Part shown: positions 1 through 10,081 of the stretch, in pieces
Position numbering within the stretch: the stretch's first letter is position 1
Layout of the letters: each line of letters starts with the position of its first letter
DNA from: Owenia fusiformis
Taxonomy: Eukaryota; Annelida; Polychaeta; Sabellida; Oweniidae
DNA: 25,000 bases
NCBI GenBank assembly: GCA_903813345.2
Contig: CAIIXF020000177.1
Span: 1-25,000, forward strand
Reading direction: 5' to 3'
Translations under genes and position numbers: made by a program
The notes under the pieces: generated by a model
What the model was told of the DNA's origin: nothing
The model's database searches: none
The model's input: the letters and a program-made list of their open reading frames with translations, nothing else

Positions 1-880
1 TTATACTGGTGACATTCCCCATGTGTCTGTAGTCACAGTTGATGATCTTTATGTGTTTGCCTTGTAGGAGTTGAACATACCTGCTGATACTTATACTGGT
101 GACATTCCCCATGTGTCTGTAGTCACAGTTGATGATCTTTATGTGTTTGCCTTGTAGGAGTTGAACATACCAGCTGATACTTATACTGGTGACATTCCCC
201 ATGTGCCTCTAGTCACAGTTGAGTTGATGATCTTTATGTGTTTGCCTTGTAGGAGTTGAACATACCAGCTGATACTTATACTGGTGACATTCCCCATGTG
301 TCTTTGGTCACAGTTGATGATCTTTATGTGTTTGCCTTGTAGGAGTTGAACATACCATCTGATACTTATACTGGTGACATTCCCCATGTGTCTGTAGTCA
401 CAGTTGATGATCTTTATGTGTTTGCCTTGTAGGAGTTGAACATACCAGCTGATACTTATACTGGTGACATTCCCCATGTGTCTGTTGTCACAGTTGATGA
501 TCTTTATGTGTTTGCCTTGTAGGAGTTGAACATACCAGTTGATACTTATACTGGTGACATTCCCCATGTGTCTGTTGTCACAGTTGATGATCTTTATGTG
601 TTTGCCTTGTAGGAGTTGAACATACCAGTTGATACTTATACTGGTGAAATTCCCCATGTGTCTTTGGTCACAGTTGATGATCTTTATGTGTTTGCCTTGT
701 AGGAGTTGAACATACCAGCTGATACTTATACTGGTGACATTCCCTATGTGTCTGTAGTCACAGTTGATGATCTTTATGTGTTTGCCTTGTAGGAGTTGAA
801 CATACCAGCTGATACTTATACTGGTGACATTCCCCATGTGACTGTTGTCACAGTTGATGATCTTTATGTATTCATGGGAC
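1..880 (+). repeat. 90-bp minisatellite built from a splice acceptor and the start of an EFL1 exon
   Basis: Units start at 1, 91, 181, 276, 366, 456, 546, 636 and 726, and a final partial unit at 816 runs into a real EFL1 exon. The unit at 181 is 95 bp because of a 5-bp insertion; the others are 90 bp and differ at only a few bases. Each unit holds a pyrimidine-rich acceptor (TGTTTGCCTTGTAG) followed by the exon start, which encodes [16 protein letters not shown] in the EFL1 frame. Acceptor AGs end at 67, 157, 252, 342, 432, 522, 612, 702 and 792. In the exon frame each following acceptor supplies an in-frame TAG, so only the last one (792) leads to an open exon. The array continues off the left edge. 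It probably arose by tandem duplication across the intron/exon boundary. Confidence 0.95.
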
Positions 881-3800
881 GGGAACTTGAAGCTGTAGAA
901 AATATCCCAGCCGGAAATGTGTTAGGTAAGTGAGAAAAAGTGTACTGTATTAGTAATAAAAACAAAAAAAATGTCAAAGAATTTTTAATGTGAATGTACA
1001 GTTTGTGTAAACTGTTGACATATATTAGGATATTCTCTCTATTATTGAAATAACCATAATATGAAATTTTGCAAATTTTTGTTAAACTAGTTCTACAGAG
1101 AAAACTATTTTTCCTTGTCTAAATAGAATATGCATATTACTATAAAGAGGCACTGTTTAGTTTAGATGGAAAAAGGATCAAAAATCATGAGTATTGAGGA
1201 CATATTACACACTCAATAACAGTGTGTCCTGTTGAAGCTGTTTTTAATAATCAATGAAAGACCAAGTACTTATCACTCCATCTGAAATATCATGAAAATC
1301 AAAAGTAATAAGTTTTTATTCTGTCGGAAGAACGCATAGAGTTGCTTTCATCATAAGGAAGTATTTTATTTGTAGGTATAGGGGGTCTAGAAGATTATGT
1401 TTTAAAGTCAGCTACAATCTCAAGTACATTGAACTGCCCACCATTTACAGAAATGCAGTTTGAGGCAGCTCCTATAGTCAGAGTAGCTATAGAACCAAAG
1501 AATACAGGTAGGCCTACTAGTACTCATTATTTAAGGGCTCACATTGTGAAAAATGTTTGGAAAAATCAAAATTGCCACTCAAATCTGAACTATAATCCTT
1601 ATATCCATTTTAGGGTGCCTACATTAGTTATTTAACCCATTTGTCATGCTCTTAAGAGAGATAAACTTTTTGTCATCAGAATATTACATTTCTGGACAAT
1701 ATAGAATTCTGTATCATTTTTAGTGTTTCCCTATCTGGTATGTTGCAAGTGATGTTGATAAGTTCAGTATATTTGTGAGTTTTAATTCCAGTGTTAAACA
1801 TATGTAAGTGCCCTAGGAACTAGAACTAGCTTAAATTTGTAGTCATAATATGCTTATTCATTATTACTTCCCATTACAGGTGACATGTCAAAGCTGGTAC
1901 ATGGGTTGAGACTATTAAACCAGGCTGATCCTTGTGTAGAACTGTTGGTCCAAGAAACAGGGGAGCACGTCATAATTGCAGCTGGGGAGGTCCATCTACA
2001 AAGATGCATTGATGACATCACAAAGTTGTGAGTGAACAATTTCCATTCTCTAACTGACCAAAATGTATAAGAGTAAGATCTTGAAAACATTACGTGTTAA
2101 ATTCAAAACTAATTGATGTTTAGTTTATAAGATAGTCACATTTGAATATTTGTTTAACAATGCATTTTACTGTATAACTGTATATAACTATGTCTTGCAA
2201 TTGATTTTGTGAGAAAGCCAATTGTTTTGGCTTGAAAGACAATAAAATCTGGAATCTTCTTTTCAATTTTTTTAATTAACTTATTTTGATGTTTCCCATG
2301 CAGGTACGCTAAGATTGAGGTGAATGTGTCTCCACCTATAGTGCCATTTAGAGAGACCATAGTTATCCCGCCCACTATAGACATGGTAAATGAGGTGATT
2401 GAAGAAACCAACCAACCATCAAGAGATACTTCAAAACAGAACATAAATAGATCTAACAAACAGGAGGCATCAGAATCCAACAAACAGGATATGACTGGGT
2501 CCTCCAAACAGGATGACACTGAAGCTGATACAGAAAAAGAAGGTCCCACCAATGGTATCACAGAAGTTAAAACTGCAAACGGCAGATGTACTATTGGCAT
2601 TAGGGCAGCACCATTGCCCGAGGCTGCTACAAAACTACTACTGAATAATGCCCAACTTCTCAAGACACTAGCAATGCATATTAAAACAACAGAAAATGAA
2701 TCTAAATCAGATAATCAAAAGAGCCTTAATATTGATGTTGTGAAAGGTCTACAAACATTGAAAAGTAATTTGACAGAAGCATTTAATGAGTCAAATGATC
2801 CTATATGGACAGATGCGATTGATAGAATATGGTGTGTTGGGCCAAGACATAATGGTCCTAATATCTTATTGAACAGAATAGAGGGCTATAACCGCCCATC
2901 CATATGGAGTGCTATAGAGGATTCAAATAGTAAGTTAAACCTTTGGGAGTATGACAACAGTATAGCCAGTGGCTTTCAATTAGCGACTCTGTCAGGTCCC
3001 ATTTGTGAAGAACCCATGATGGGAGTTGGCTTTATCATTGAAAAATGGGAGCTACATGGCCGTAAACATAAACTGAGCACTAACGAGGGAACGGAAAAAG
3101 ATGATGATGAATTGAAATCTCAGGATATAATTGAAACACCAATTAACACTACAGATGATAAACAAGATATTGAAGATGACAACACTGAATCTGACACTGA
3201 CTCAGATGACCACACTAATAATGAGGAAATTAATGAAACCACTAAAAAATTATCTAAAATTACATTTGTTGAGCCAAGGAGTGATGAGGGTCCCCCAGTT
3301 AGACAGAAAGTCCTGGCACATGGTCCATTTAGTGGCCAGTTGATGTCCTGTGTGAAATATGGGTGCAGAAAAGCCTTTCAAAGCCAGCCACAGAGACTCA
3401 TGGCTGCCATGTATGCTTGTGAAATACAGTGTACTGCTGAAGTTTTAGGTAAGATTCAGAAAGTAACTATAGTATATAGCAAAGGAGGATTGGTTCCCAG
3501 CCTTCTTCATGACCTTCTTTGACTGGCAATGAACATGTTGGCAATAATGTTCATTTGCCATCTAGATGCTTCATCTGGAGATGAACATTATGGTAATATT
3601 ATTACCAACATGGTCCAAGCCAGTCAAAAGATCATGAAAGAATTCTGGGAACCAATCCTGCTTAGTACACTGTGTTCAGTAGAAAAAAGTTATCAGTTTG
3701 AAGATTACCCTCTTGTAAGCAAAAATGTCCAAATGTGAATATAAGAAGAACATTTCTGTTTTGTATTATAAGAATGCAGCTGAATTTTGAGTACACTGCA

Positions 3801-6800
3801 TGTGTATGATCACTGTGAAGGTTATACTGAACTTAATCTGTTAATATTTTCTCCATATCACCAGGCAAGATGTATGGAGTACTAGGCAAAAGGAATGGTC
3901 GTATCTTGAGTGATGACATGAAGGAGGGGACCCAGATGTTCAATGTGGAGGCAGTGCTACCAATCATAGAGAGTTTTGGCTTTGCAGAAGAGATCAGGAA
4001 GAAGACAAGTGGACTTGCAAGCCCTCAGCTCAAGTTCACCCATTGGGAGGTAAGGTCAATTTTTGTAAGTTAGGATGTAACATACAGAGTGTGACATGCA
4101 GAGTTTGACATGCCGAATGTGACATGCTGAGTGTGACATGTAGAGTGTGGCATTCAAAGTGTAATATATAGAGAGTGACATACAGGTTCTTAAATACAGA
4201 GTGTGACATACACAGTGTTACATATAGAGTGTTACATACAGTGTAAAATGAACAGAGTGTGACATACAGAGTGTGACATGCAGGGTGTGGCACACAGAGT
4301 ATGACATACATAGTATGATAAATAGAGTGTGATATACAGGTTGTGACATTCAACGGACTCATGACCCATGCACTTGCCCGTAACGAGGCCCGTAACTACT
4401 TGCTTACGTGGATCGTAATGAGGCCCCTAATAGCTCATTATTTCCGAACTATGTAATGGCCTGTCATTACGATGCCCCTAAGACCCAGTAACTTTCGACC
4501 CAAGTAATTGCCTGTACGAGGCTCGTAACGAGGCACATAAAAGCTTGTTACTCAATTATATGTGAATGGGAATAAATATGTTATTAACTCGTATAAAACG
4601 TGCATATAAATACATTACTGTCTGCATCATCAAATGAGATTAAGTAAGTTAGTTAAGTCAGCGTAGGCATCCGAGGATAGTTATGGTTAGAATAGCATGT
4701 TAGATAAGTAGTAAATTGTATATAGTGGATAAGTTCAAATCAAACAATAGCTGACAAATGATTTCCTTTTTCGTGCTCTTTAGTGCTTGAATTATAGTTC
4801 AATTACAAGGCTCGTACATGCTTTTACGGGCCTTGAATTTAAAATTATGAGCCTCGTACATGCTTGTTCGGGCTTCATAATTATAATAACGGGCCTCATA
4901 CTTGCTTTCTTAAAAGGACGATTCTCGGTTTGGAGAACGAAGTTCTTCAATCTAAATGAGCATTATCCCTGTTTTGGACAAATTGGATTTTTTTACATAA
5001 TATAGATTTGAATGTTTTCTTTTGAATAGTCATAATTTAAATTGGGTAATATTTTTAGATTTTTCGCAAAAAAATATTAGCGCAGTACACTGATGAACTT
5101 CTTTCCCCAAAATCAAGACTTGTATTTTATTGAATCAGTCTAATTGAGCATTATCCCTGCTTCAGACCAATTTGTTATTTTTACATCTTGTAGATGTAAA
5201 TGTCCTCTTTTGAATATTCATAGTTTAATTTGGGTAATATTTCTATATTTTTCATGAAAAAAATTATTAGCCCAGGAGACTGTTCTCCAAACCGAGAATC
5301 GTCCTTTACCTAACAAGCGAGTCAGTTCATCAAATTTCAAATTATTAAAAAGATGGGTAGATATGACATATCATTGATAATATATGTGTAAGCAATCCAA
5401 AAATGACTCAAATAATGGCTATAAAAAAAAATCCCAATTTCAGAAAATTGTATTTTGGAACATTTTTTGATGATTTCACAGAAAAAAAACGTGCTATCTC
5501 TTAAACTGAATGTTGTTAATACTATCTAAGAACAACAATTTTTGTTCCATTGAACACTTTATCTATACAAAAAATATCAAGTAGATTCCTTAATTATTGA
5601 GAAAGTCATTCCAAAATTAGTGGGTGGCATTGTTTTGTGTCACCCTGTAGATCGCGATTTCTTCAAAGTGTGGTTACATTATATTACATTAAATCTCAAA
5701 CATTAATTGTTGTCTAACTTGTCTTCATGATTTGTGACCTTGAAACTCCTAAATGGTCACCCAATTGATTTAATTGTTGGAAATTTTGATATATCTCCTA
5801 GATTGTAAATATAACATTATGACATACAGATTCATGAATATTTTCCATTGAGATTTGCTACTCCATGGAGTTGCCACTTTTAGCTCACATGAGTTTATCA
5901 GTTATCACACTTTTCAGCGTGTGGTATGGGAAATCTTCCACTCAAGTAAAAATGTATCACCGCTCAAGCTTCGCTTTCGTGGTGATACAATTTTACTTTC
6001 TTGGAAGATTTCCCGTATCACACAACCTGAAACGTGTGTTAACGATTTTATCATATATTATTTAAAATTCTAGTTATTTGATTGGCCAATAGGTATGTGG
6101 CTCGTTCTCATTACATGAAAAACAGCCAATTATTAATCAGTAACAATAACAATCAATAACAAACAATCAAAAATATTACACTATTATGTCATGGGCCCAT
6201 TTATTCCTTGTGTTCCCTTCAATTAAGTGGTGATGGCATCATCAGAATCCAAGGCAAATATATGAAACGTCATCACTGGTTGCCTCTAGTAACGTGTGAG
6301 ACGGCCGTGTGAGATTGGAAAACTCACACCGTAACCAACCAATCAGATTACTAGAATTTTACATAATATGTGATAAATTGTTATCTCCTACTTGTCAAGT
6401 GTTTTTTCAGTTATTTGTTATTTTCAAAGGTAAATTAATATTCATATTTTACATTAACTTAATGGGTAGTAAGATTTTAAAAAGAAAATGGGTTTATTTT
6501 ACCTTAACTTAACGGGTCACTAACCATATTTCAAACAGTATTCCATATGTGGATGTGTACCAATATAAAGATTCACTGTACTAATAAATTTACTTGTTTT
6601 ACATTCATTCATATGCTACAGGGTCATAAAGTCAATACCATATTGGACTGTAGTAGTATTTTAAGATTCTTAGGATTCTGATCTATTCTAATTTTAAATA
6701 GGCAAGATTCCTCAAAAATGGCATTAAATGCTCATGAAGTGACTGATAATGACTGGGAAAAGTGCATATTCATATTTCAAATATTTCTACCTGTTGCTAT

Positions 6801-9750
6801 AGCAAATATTGAACGAACCATAGGTGCAATTGTTGACAATTGGAGCCAAACATATACTCGGGATGTAAATGAATCCTTGGTTGTTTTATCATTGACGATC
6901 AGCATTTCAAACATTATTCGGGCATACTTATCACCAAGCCAGGCAAGCCAAGGATTTATAATACTGGTCAACTCAAAAATGGACTTAAAGAAAGGACTGC
7001 TCTTTGTCATTTGCAGTAGCACCATCACAGCAGGCATTTTTCTTGTGATCGGTCTTACACGAGTGGGATACACCATCCAAGTGCTGTTTCGTATTACTAA
7101 TCAACAACTTGAAGAAATTCAATTTGGCATAGCATCCTTCTGTTTGCTATCACTTATGCTAAATATTGGATCTGCAATCCATGGATTATTATTAATGAAA
7201 AAACACACCTCTTTTTGTCTCTTCGCTGAGTTTTTGAGGTTCATCTCAAAAATAGGGAGTATTTTCTCTCTCATGACTACACCCTTAATAACTAGAAGAC
7301 CAATCTTGATACCCATAATATCAAAATATCATAGATACTAGTATTCCGTAATTCCGCGGCGTGGACGGAATTTGACAAAACTTCAATTTTTTGCAGAATC
7401 CCTGATTTTCATGAAAATTCCGCGGAATTACCAGAATTTCCAGAAATTACATATTTTACGATCTCCTACCTTTGCGGGGTATTTGAAGAGTGTCTGTTTA
7501 TGTCCAACAATCAATCATTATTGAGTACAAGTACGATTTCACCGTGAAATTCAACATTCTATCACGTTTAAATTCGCTAAAGCGAGTTCGCTAATGACGC
7601 GCAGTTCTTACCTAGAAAGTAGCTGACTTCCGTTTCCGTTTTCGATGGATAGAAAAAGATTGCAGAATTTGTACTTTTTTTGAAAATTTGTGCAGAATTT
7701 CGATTTTCTCCTTGCAGAATTTGCTTTTTTTCTTGCAGAATTTTTTGCAGAATTTTGATTTTTTTCATGCAGAAAACTAGTATCTGTGAAATATGTAGCA
7801 GCGTTGGTTTATCTTATCTTAAGCTTTGTAGGATATAAACTATACTTGATCAATGATCTACCTTCTGAAAGTATAAAGACACTCACATACCATAAAATGG
7901 TAAAACTAACACTACCTATAGGATTCCAATATTTCTTTGAAAAATGTGAAGCATTTATCCTGAGCTTTATAGTTGCACAACTAAGACCATCAGGATATAT
8001 GCGGCAGATGGCGCTGGCCAACATTCATATTCTCCATTCATCATTATACCCATTACGAAGGATGTTATCTAGTATTGCAACAATGGTATCTGCATACCTT
8101 GCATCTGGGATGAACTCATCATTACATTTTGACCATGAACTAGTCATTTGTACCTCAATCATTGCATTACTTTCATTTATGATTTCTATTTCATTGTGCT
8201 GGATAACACCAATTACGAGGGTTTTATTTTTATATATATTTCACATTTCTGAAGAAAATTACAATGCAGTATATTATCCTTTTAAGTTGTACACATTCTG
8301 GCCGATTATACAAACATTTGCTTTGTTTTCCTTTGGAATTTTACTGCATAAGAAAGACACAAAAATGTCAATCGTGTGTTCTGCTTGCTAAGTCATTACA
8401 TTGGGTTTTCTACCATTTGCTTTAGATCATCTTGGATTTGATATTTTACTGTCTTCAGTGGTGGCTTTGTTTACTGCCAAGACAATTACTGCAGGCATGC
8501 TTTTCTCATACCTTTATTTGAAGTATTTAAGAAAATCTTAATCGCATCAAACGCAAGAATGAAATTAGATAGTTATTGACAATGATATATTGCAATTACT
8601 TTATTTGTATTAGTATCCCATTATGTTGCGCAAATAAAGTTTAAAAATAACAAATTCATGCTTTTCTTTTGTTTGCCTCCATATTTGTTGAATAATACCT
8701 CTTTGTCACAATTTATAATTTACATTTTTATTTCTTGATGGCCTACTCCTACATTTGTCTCATTGACTGTCAACAATTCTTCAACAATTAAATCAATACT
8801 GCCATTCATCAAGGAATAAAGACTTAAAGCTTGTATTCGCGAATGCAACTAACGCCTGTTGGCTACCAGACTAACCTACTATTTTTGGGCAAACTCATTT
8901 AAATATGAATGGAATAGTGGCAGGTTCATGTTTAGATGATTTGCCCATAAAATAGCGGGTTAATCCGGTAGCAGGCAGGCGTTAGTTACATTCCTGAATA
9001 CAAGGCAAGATGGCACAATATCTGACTGAAAATTTTATTCTGGAATTTAGACTGGAATAGCTTAGCAATTGAGGTGTTTGGCAATGGCCAGAATAAAATC
9101 TGAGGTCATATATTTGACATAAATCATAGTCTTTGTTATGATTCTAATAAGATGAACAAACTATCAAAACAACTATTTGTTTTTATGAAATTTACATACT
9201 CGATTATAGACCAGTAAATCCATTGTTCAAGTTAATGTGAAGTCACACATCAAACATATCAAATTAGAATTTGAAATATAACCCATCCATTTTATGAGGG
9301 GGTTGCCAATTAATTACACCATTGGTCCAGTCTCCTAGGTTTTTCTTCATTTTGGAGAAAATAGCTTTTTGTTGTCCATTATTGATAATTCATAATATCT
9401 ATAATATGTTTAGTATTTCCAAATTAGGTATTGATACATGTTGCAAATGATATATTAGTACACTTCAGCTTGCCAGCTTTTTGTTTTTAGACTAGATCAC
9501 AATTGTGGTATTTTAAAATAAAAACAGAAAATCTGATTGAATCATTGCCACTTTGTTTCAGGTTGTTGATGTAGACCCCTATTGGGTGCCGACTACGGAT
9601 GAAGAGTATATTCACTTTGGTGAGAAGGCAGACAGCGCAAACCAAGCTGAGAAATACATGAACCAAGTCAGGAAACGCAAAGGACTCAAGGTGCAAGAGA
9701 AAATTGTTGAACATGCTGAAAAACAACGGACTTTAAAAAAGAATAAATAA
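793..9750 (+). CDS. EFL1: EFL1, elongation factor-like GTPase 1 (C-terminal part; 5' exons outside window)
   Basis: EFL1 is the cytoplasmic EF-2-like GTPase that, with SBDS, evicts eIF6 from late pre-60S subunits. Coding exons are 793-925, 1376-1507, 1880-2027, 2304-3448, 3865-4049 and 9562-9750. All introns are GT-AG, and junction phases 1, 1, 2, 1 and 0 stay in frame for 643 residues. Recognisable stretches are [36 protein letters not shown] with GEVHLQRC (the EF-2 GELHLE region), [61 protein letters not shown], and a C-terminus ending [11 protein letters not shown], almost as in human EFL1. Exon 2304-3448 carries a poorly conserved Ser/Asn/Gln/Lys-rich segment and an acidic run (about 3160-3230). 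The last intron is 5.5 kb and hosts an ANKH-like pseudogene. The G domain is not in the window. Family identity is near certain; exon ends rest on splice consensus and frame. Confidence 0.94.
926..1375 (+). other. EFL1 intron
   Basis: Opens GTAAGT and closes TTTGTAG. It is AT-rich unique sequence, and I see no repeat, ORF or RNA gene in it. Confidence 0.85.
1508..1879 (+). other. EFL1 intron
   Basis: Opens GTAGGC and closes CCATTACAG. An open frame runs from exon 1376-1507 through the donor to 1635, but it is intronic read-through and not conserved coding sequence. Nothing else is recognisable. Confidence 0.85.
3449..3864 (+). other. EFL1 intron
   Basis: Opens GTAAGA and closes CACCAG. The frame stays open a short way past the donor to 3522, and a second short ORF (3529-3738) lies inside. 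Neither resembles EFL1, whose conserved sequence resumes at 3865. Confidence 0.8.
4078..4350 (+). repeat. Degenerate 14-bp minisatellite
   Basis: About 18 imperfect copies of a 14-bp unit close to ACATACAGAGTGTG start some 30 bp inside the EFL1 donor at 4050. Copies diverge by one to four bases and include small indels. The 108-codon open frame on the minus strand here is a by-product of the repeat. Confidence 0.85.
4913..5307. mobile_element. Foldback/MITE with perfect 26-bp terminal inverted repeats
   Basis: Positions 4913-4938 are the exact reverse complement of 5282-5307, beginning AAAGGACGATTCTCGG. Inside is a diverged direct duplication: 4951-5092 matches 5139-5282, both beginning TCTAAxTGAGCATTATCCCTG. 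There is no transposase frame. I could not identify a target-site duplication, so the superfamily stays open. Confidence 0.8.
5895..6050. mobile_element. Near-palindromic foldback element, about 156 bp
   Basis: The left arm (from TTATCAGTTATCACACTTTTCAG-like sequence, through GGGAAATCTTCCA and GTATCACC) pairs with the right arm (GGTGATAC, TTGGAAGATTTCCC, CTGAAACGTGTGTTAACG). The loop is only a few bases around 5968-5980. Arms are imperfect with several mismatches. No coding capacity and no obvious target duplication. Confidence 0.72.
7324..7329. repeat. Target-site duplication AAATAT, left copy
   Basis: Direct repeat flanking the 459-bp MITE; the right copy is at 7789-7794. In the pre-insertion gene these six bases encoded part of the Lys-Tyr pair of IISKY. 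Confidence 0.8.
7330..7788. mobile_element. 459-bp MITE inserted in the ANKH-like reading frame
   Basis: Left end CATAGATACTAGTATTCCG (7330-7348) and the reverse complement of the right end (7770-7788) agree at 16 of 19 bases. The flanks are identical 6-bp copies of AAATAT (7324-7329 and 7789-7794). Deleting the element with one AAATAT joins codons for IISKY to VAALV, exactly where ANKH continues without a gap. There is no transposase. Termini starting CA and ending TG are hAT-like, but hAT usually makes 8-bp duplications, so the superfamily is uncertain. The right half holds several T-rich tracts ending GCAG. Confidence 0.85.
8633..8638 (+). terminator. AATAAA polyadenylation signal after the ANKH-like pseudogene
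   Basis: AATAAA lies 92 bp past the final TAA at 8539-8541. It would suit either a copied 3' UTR or an independent transcript. No long poly(A) tract follows. Confidence 0.45.
8830..9004. mobile_element. 175-bp foldback MITE
   Basis: Outer ends CTTGTATTC (8830) and GAATACAAG (to 9004) begin two arms of roughly 75 bp that pair with modest divergence. Matching blocks include AACTAACGCCTG, GGCTACC/GGTAGC, TATTTTTGGGCAAA and its partner TTTGCCCATAAAATA. A short loop lies around 8910-8920. No coding frame; no clear target duplication. Confidence 0.82.
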
Positions 9751-9758
9751 ATTTGAAT

Positions 9759-9768
9759 TTTATTTATT
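9759..9768 (-). terminator. Possible polyadenylation signals of the minus-strand secreted-protein gene
   Basis: On the minus strand this reads AATAAATAAA, two overlapping AATAAA hexamers about 315 bp beyond that gene's stop. If used, the 3' UTR would overlap the last bases of the EFL1 transcript. Confidence 0.4.
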
Positions 9769-9783
9769 GAGAAGGGTGTATGC

Positions 9784-9789
9784 AATAAA
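9784..9789 (+). terminator. EFL1 polyadenylation signal
   Basis: AATAAA 34 bp after the EFL1 stop, in GCAATAAAG. A weaker option overlaps the stop codon itself (AATAAATAA). Confidence 0.65.
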
Positions 9790-10081
9790 GTCAGAAATGC
9801 GATTATGCAAATTATATTTTTTATATTTGTTGCCTTGGTAATTGTTACTATGACATTATGAACCAGTTTAGGAGGAAAAAGTCAAGATAAAAAACTGATT
9901 AATTGCTTCATCGCGAAGCATTTTAACAACAACACAACAGCTTCATAACGAAGGATTTAGGTAACTGGTACAAAATTATTCAATAATTAGAGCTATTTGA
10001 CAAAATGCTTCATAACAAAGTTATCCAACCCAGCTGTATAGCAGATTCCAATACATATGAAAATGCAAACAAATTGTCCGA

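Larger units (their letters stand above)
6718..8541 (+). pseudogene. ANKH: Intronless ANKH-like (progressive ankylosis) retrocopy, disrupted
   Basis: ANKH is a multi-pass membrane protein of the MOP/MATE-like fold involved in export of pyrophosphate/ATP/citrate. Codons 1-204 (6718-7329) and a continuation (7795-8388, 198 codons) match ANKH in order: an N-terminal helix with [28 protein letters not shown] (vertebrate VFVNSKRD), [12 protein letters not shown] joined to [22 protein letters not shown], and [12 protein letters not shown] 459-bp MITE splits the two pieces. A TAA at 8389-8391 interrupts the frame, which then stays open 49 more codons to TAA at 8539-8541, with ANKH-like hydrophobic sequence. 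The total of about 451 codons is close to the 492 of human ANKH. Vertebrate ANKH has many introns and this copy has none, so a retrocopy is likely. The frame is otherwise well kept, so inactivation looks recent. Confidence 0.86.
4050..9561 (+). other. Last EFL1 intron, 5.5 kb, host of nested insertions
   Basis: Opens GTAAGG after TTHWE and closes TTTCAG before VVDVDPYW. In order it contains a 14-bp minisatellite, a degenerate GTAACGAGGC-rich stretch (about 4370-4560), a foldback element with 26-bp perfect termini, AT-rich DNA without recognisable content (5310-5890), a 156-bp foldback, unassigned DNA (6060-6715), the ANKH-like pseudogene with its MITE, another foldback at 8830-9004, and unassigned DNA to 9561. 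Intron length is thus largely explained by insertions. Confidence 0.9.

Noticed and set aside
181-837. 218-codon minus-strand open frame with repeated IKIINCD-type units
   Set aside because: It is the reverse shadow of the 90-bp array. Its periodicity equals the repeat unit, which is divisible by three, so the open frame is expected and no domain is evident.
2154-2663. 169-codon minus-strand open frame
   Set aside because: Antisense to a conserved EFL1 exon; its C-terminal half lies in the intron and no family features are seen.
4036-4362. 108-codon minus-strand frame rich in CHTLYVTLC
   Set aside because: By-product of the degenerate 14-bp minisatellite.
5855-6073. Short overlapping plus-strand open frames
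   Set aside because: They fall in the hairpin element at 5895-6050 and show no conserved features.
7341-7772. The MITE acting as a spliced intron of a working ANKH-like gene
   Set aside because: Joining the only convenient donor (GTATTC) to the last GCAG creates TAA at the junction, and a second in-frame stop remains at 8389.
7337-7783. 8-bp ACTAGTAT direct repeats as hAT target-site duplications
   Set aside because: These copies lie inside the element's own inverted termini, where GATACTAGTATC is palindromic. Excision at them leaves stop codons, whereas excision at AAATAT restores the ANKH frame.
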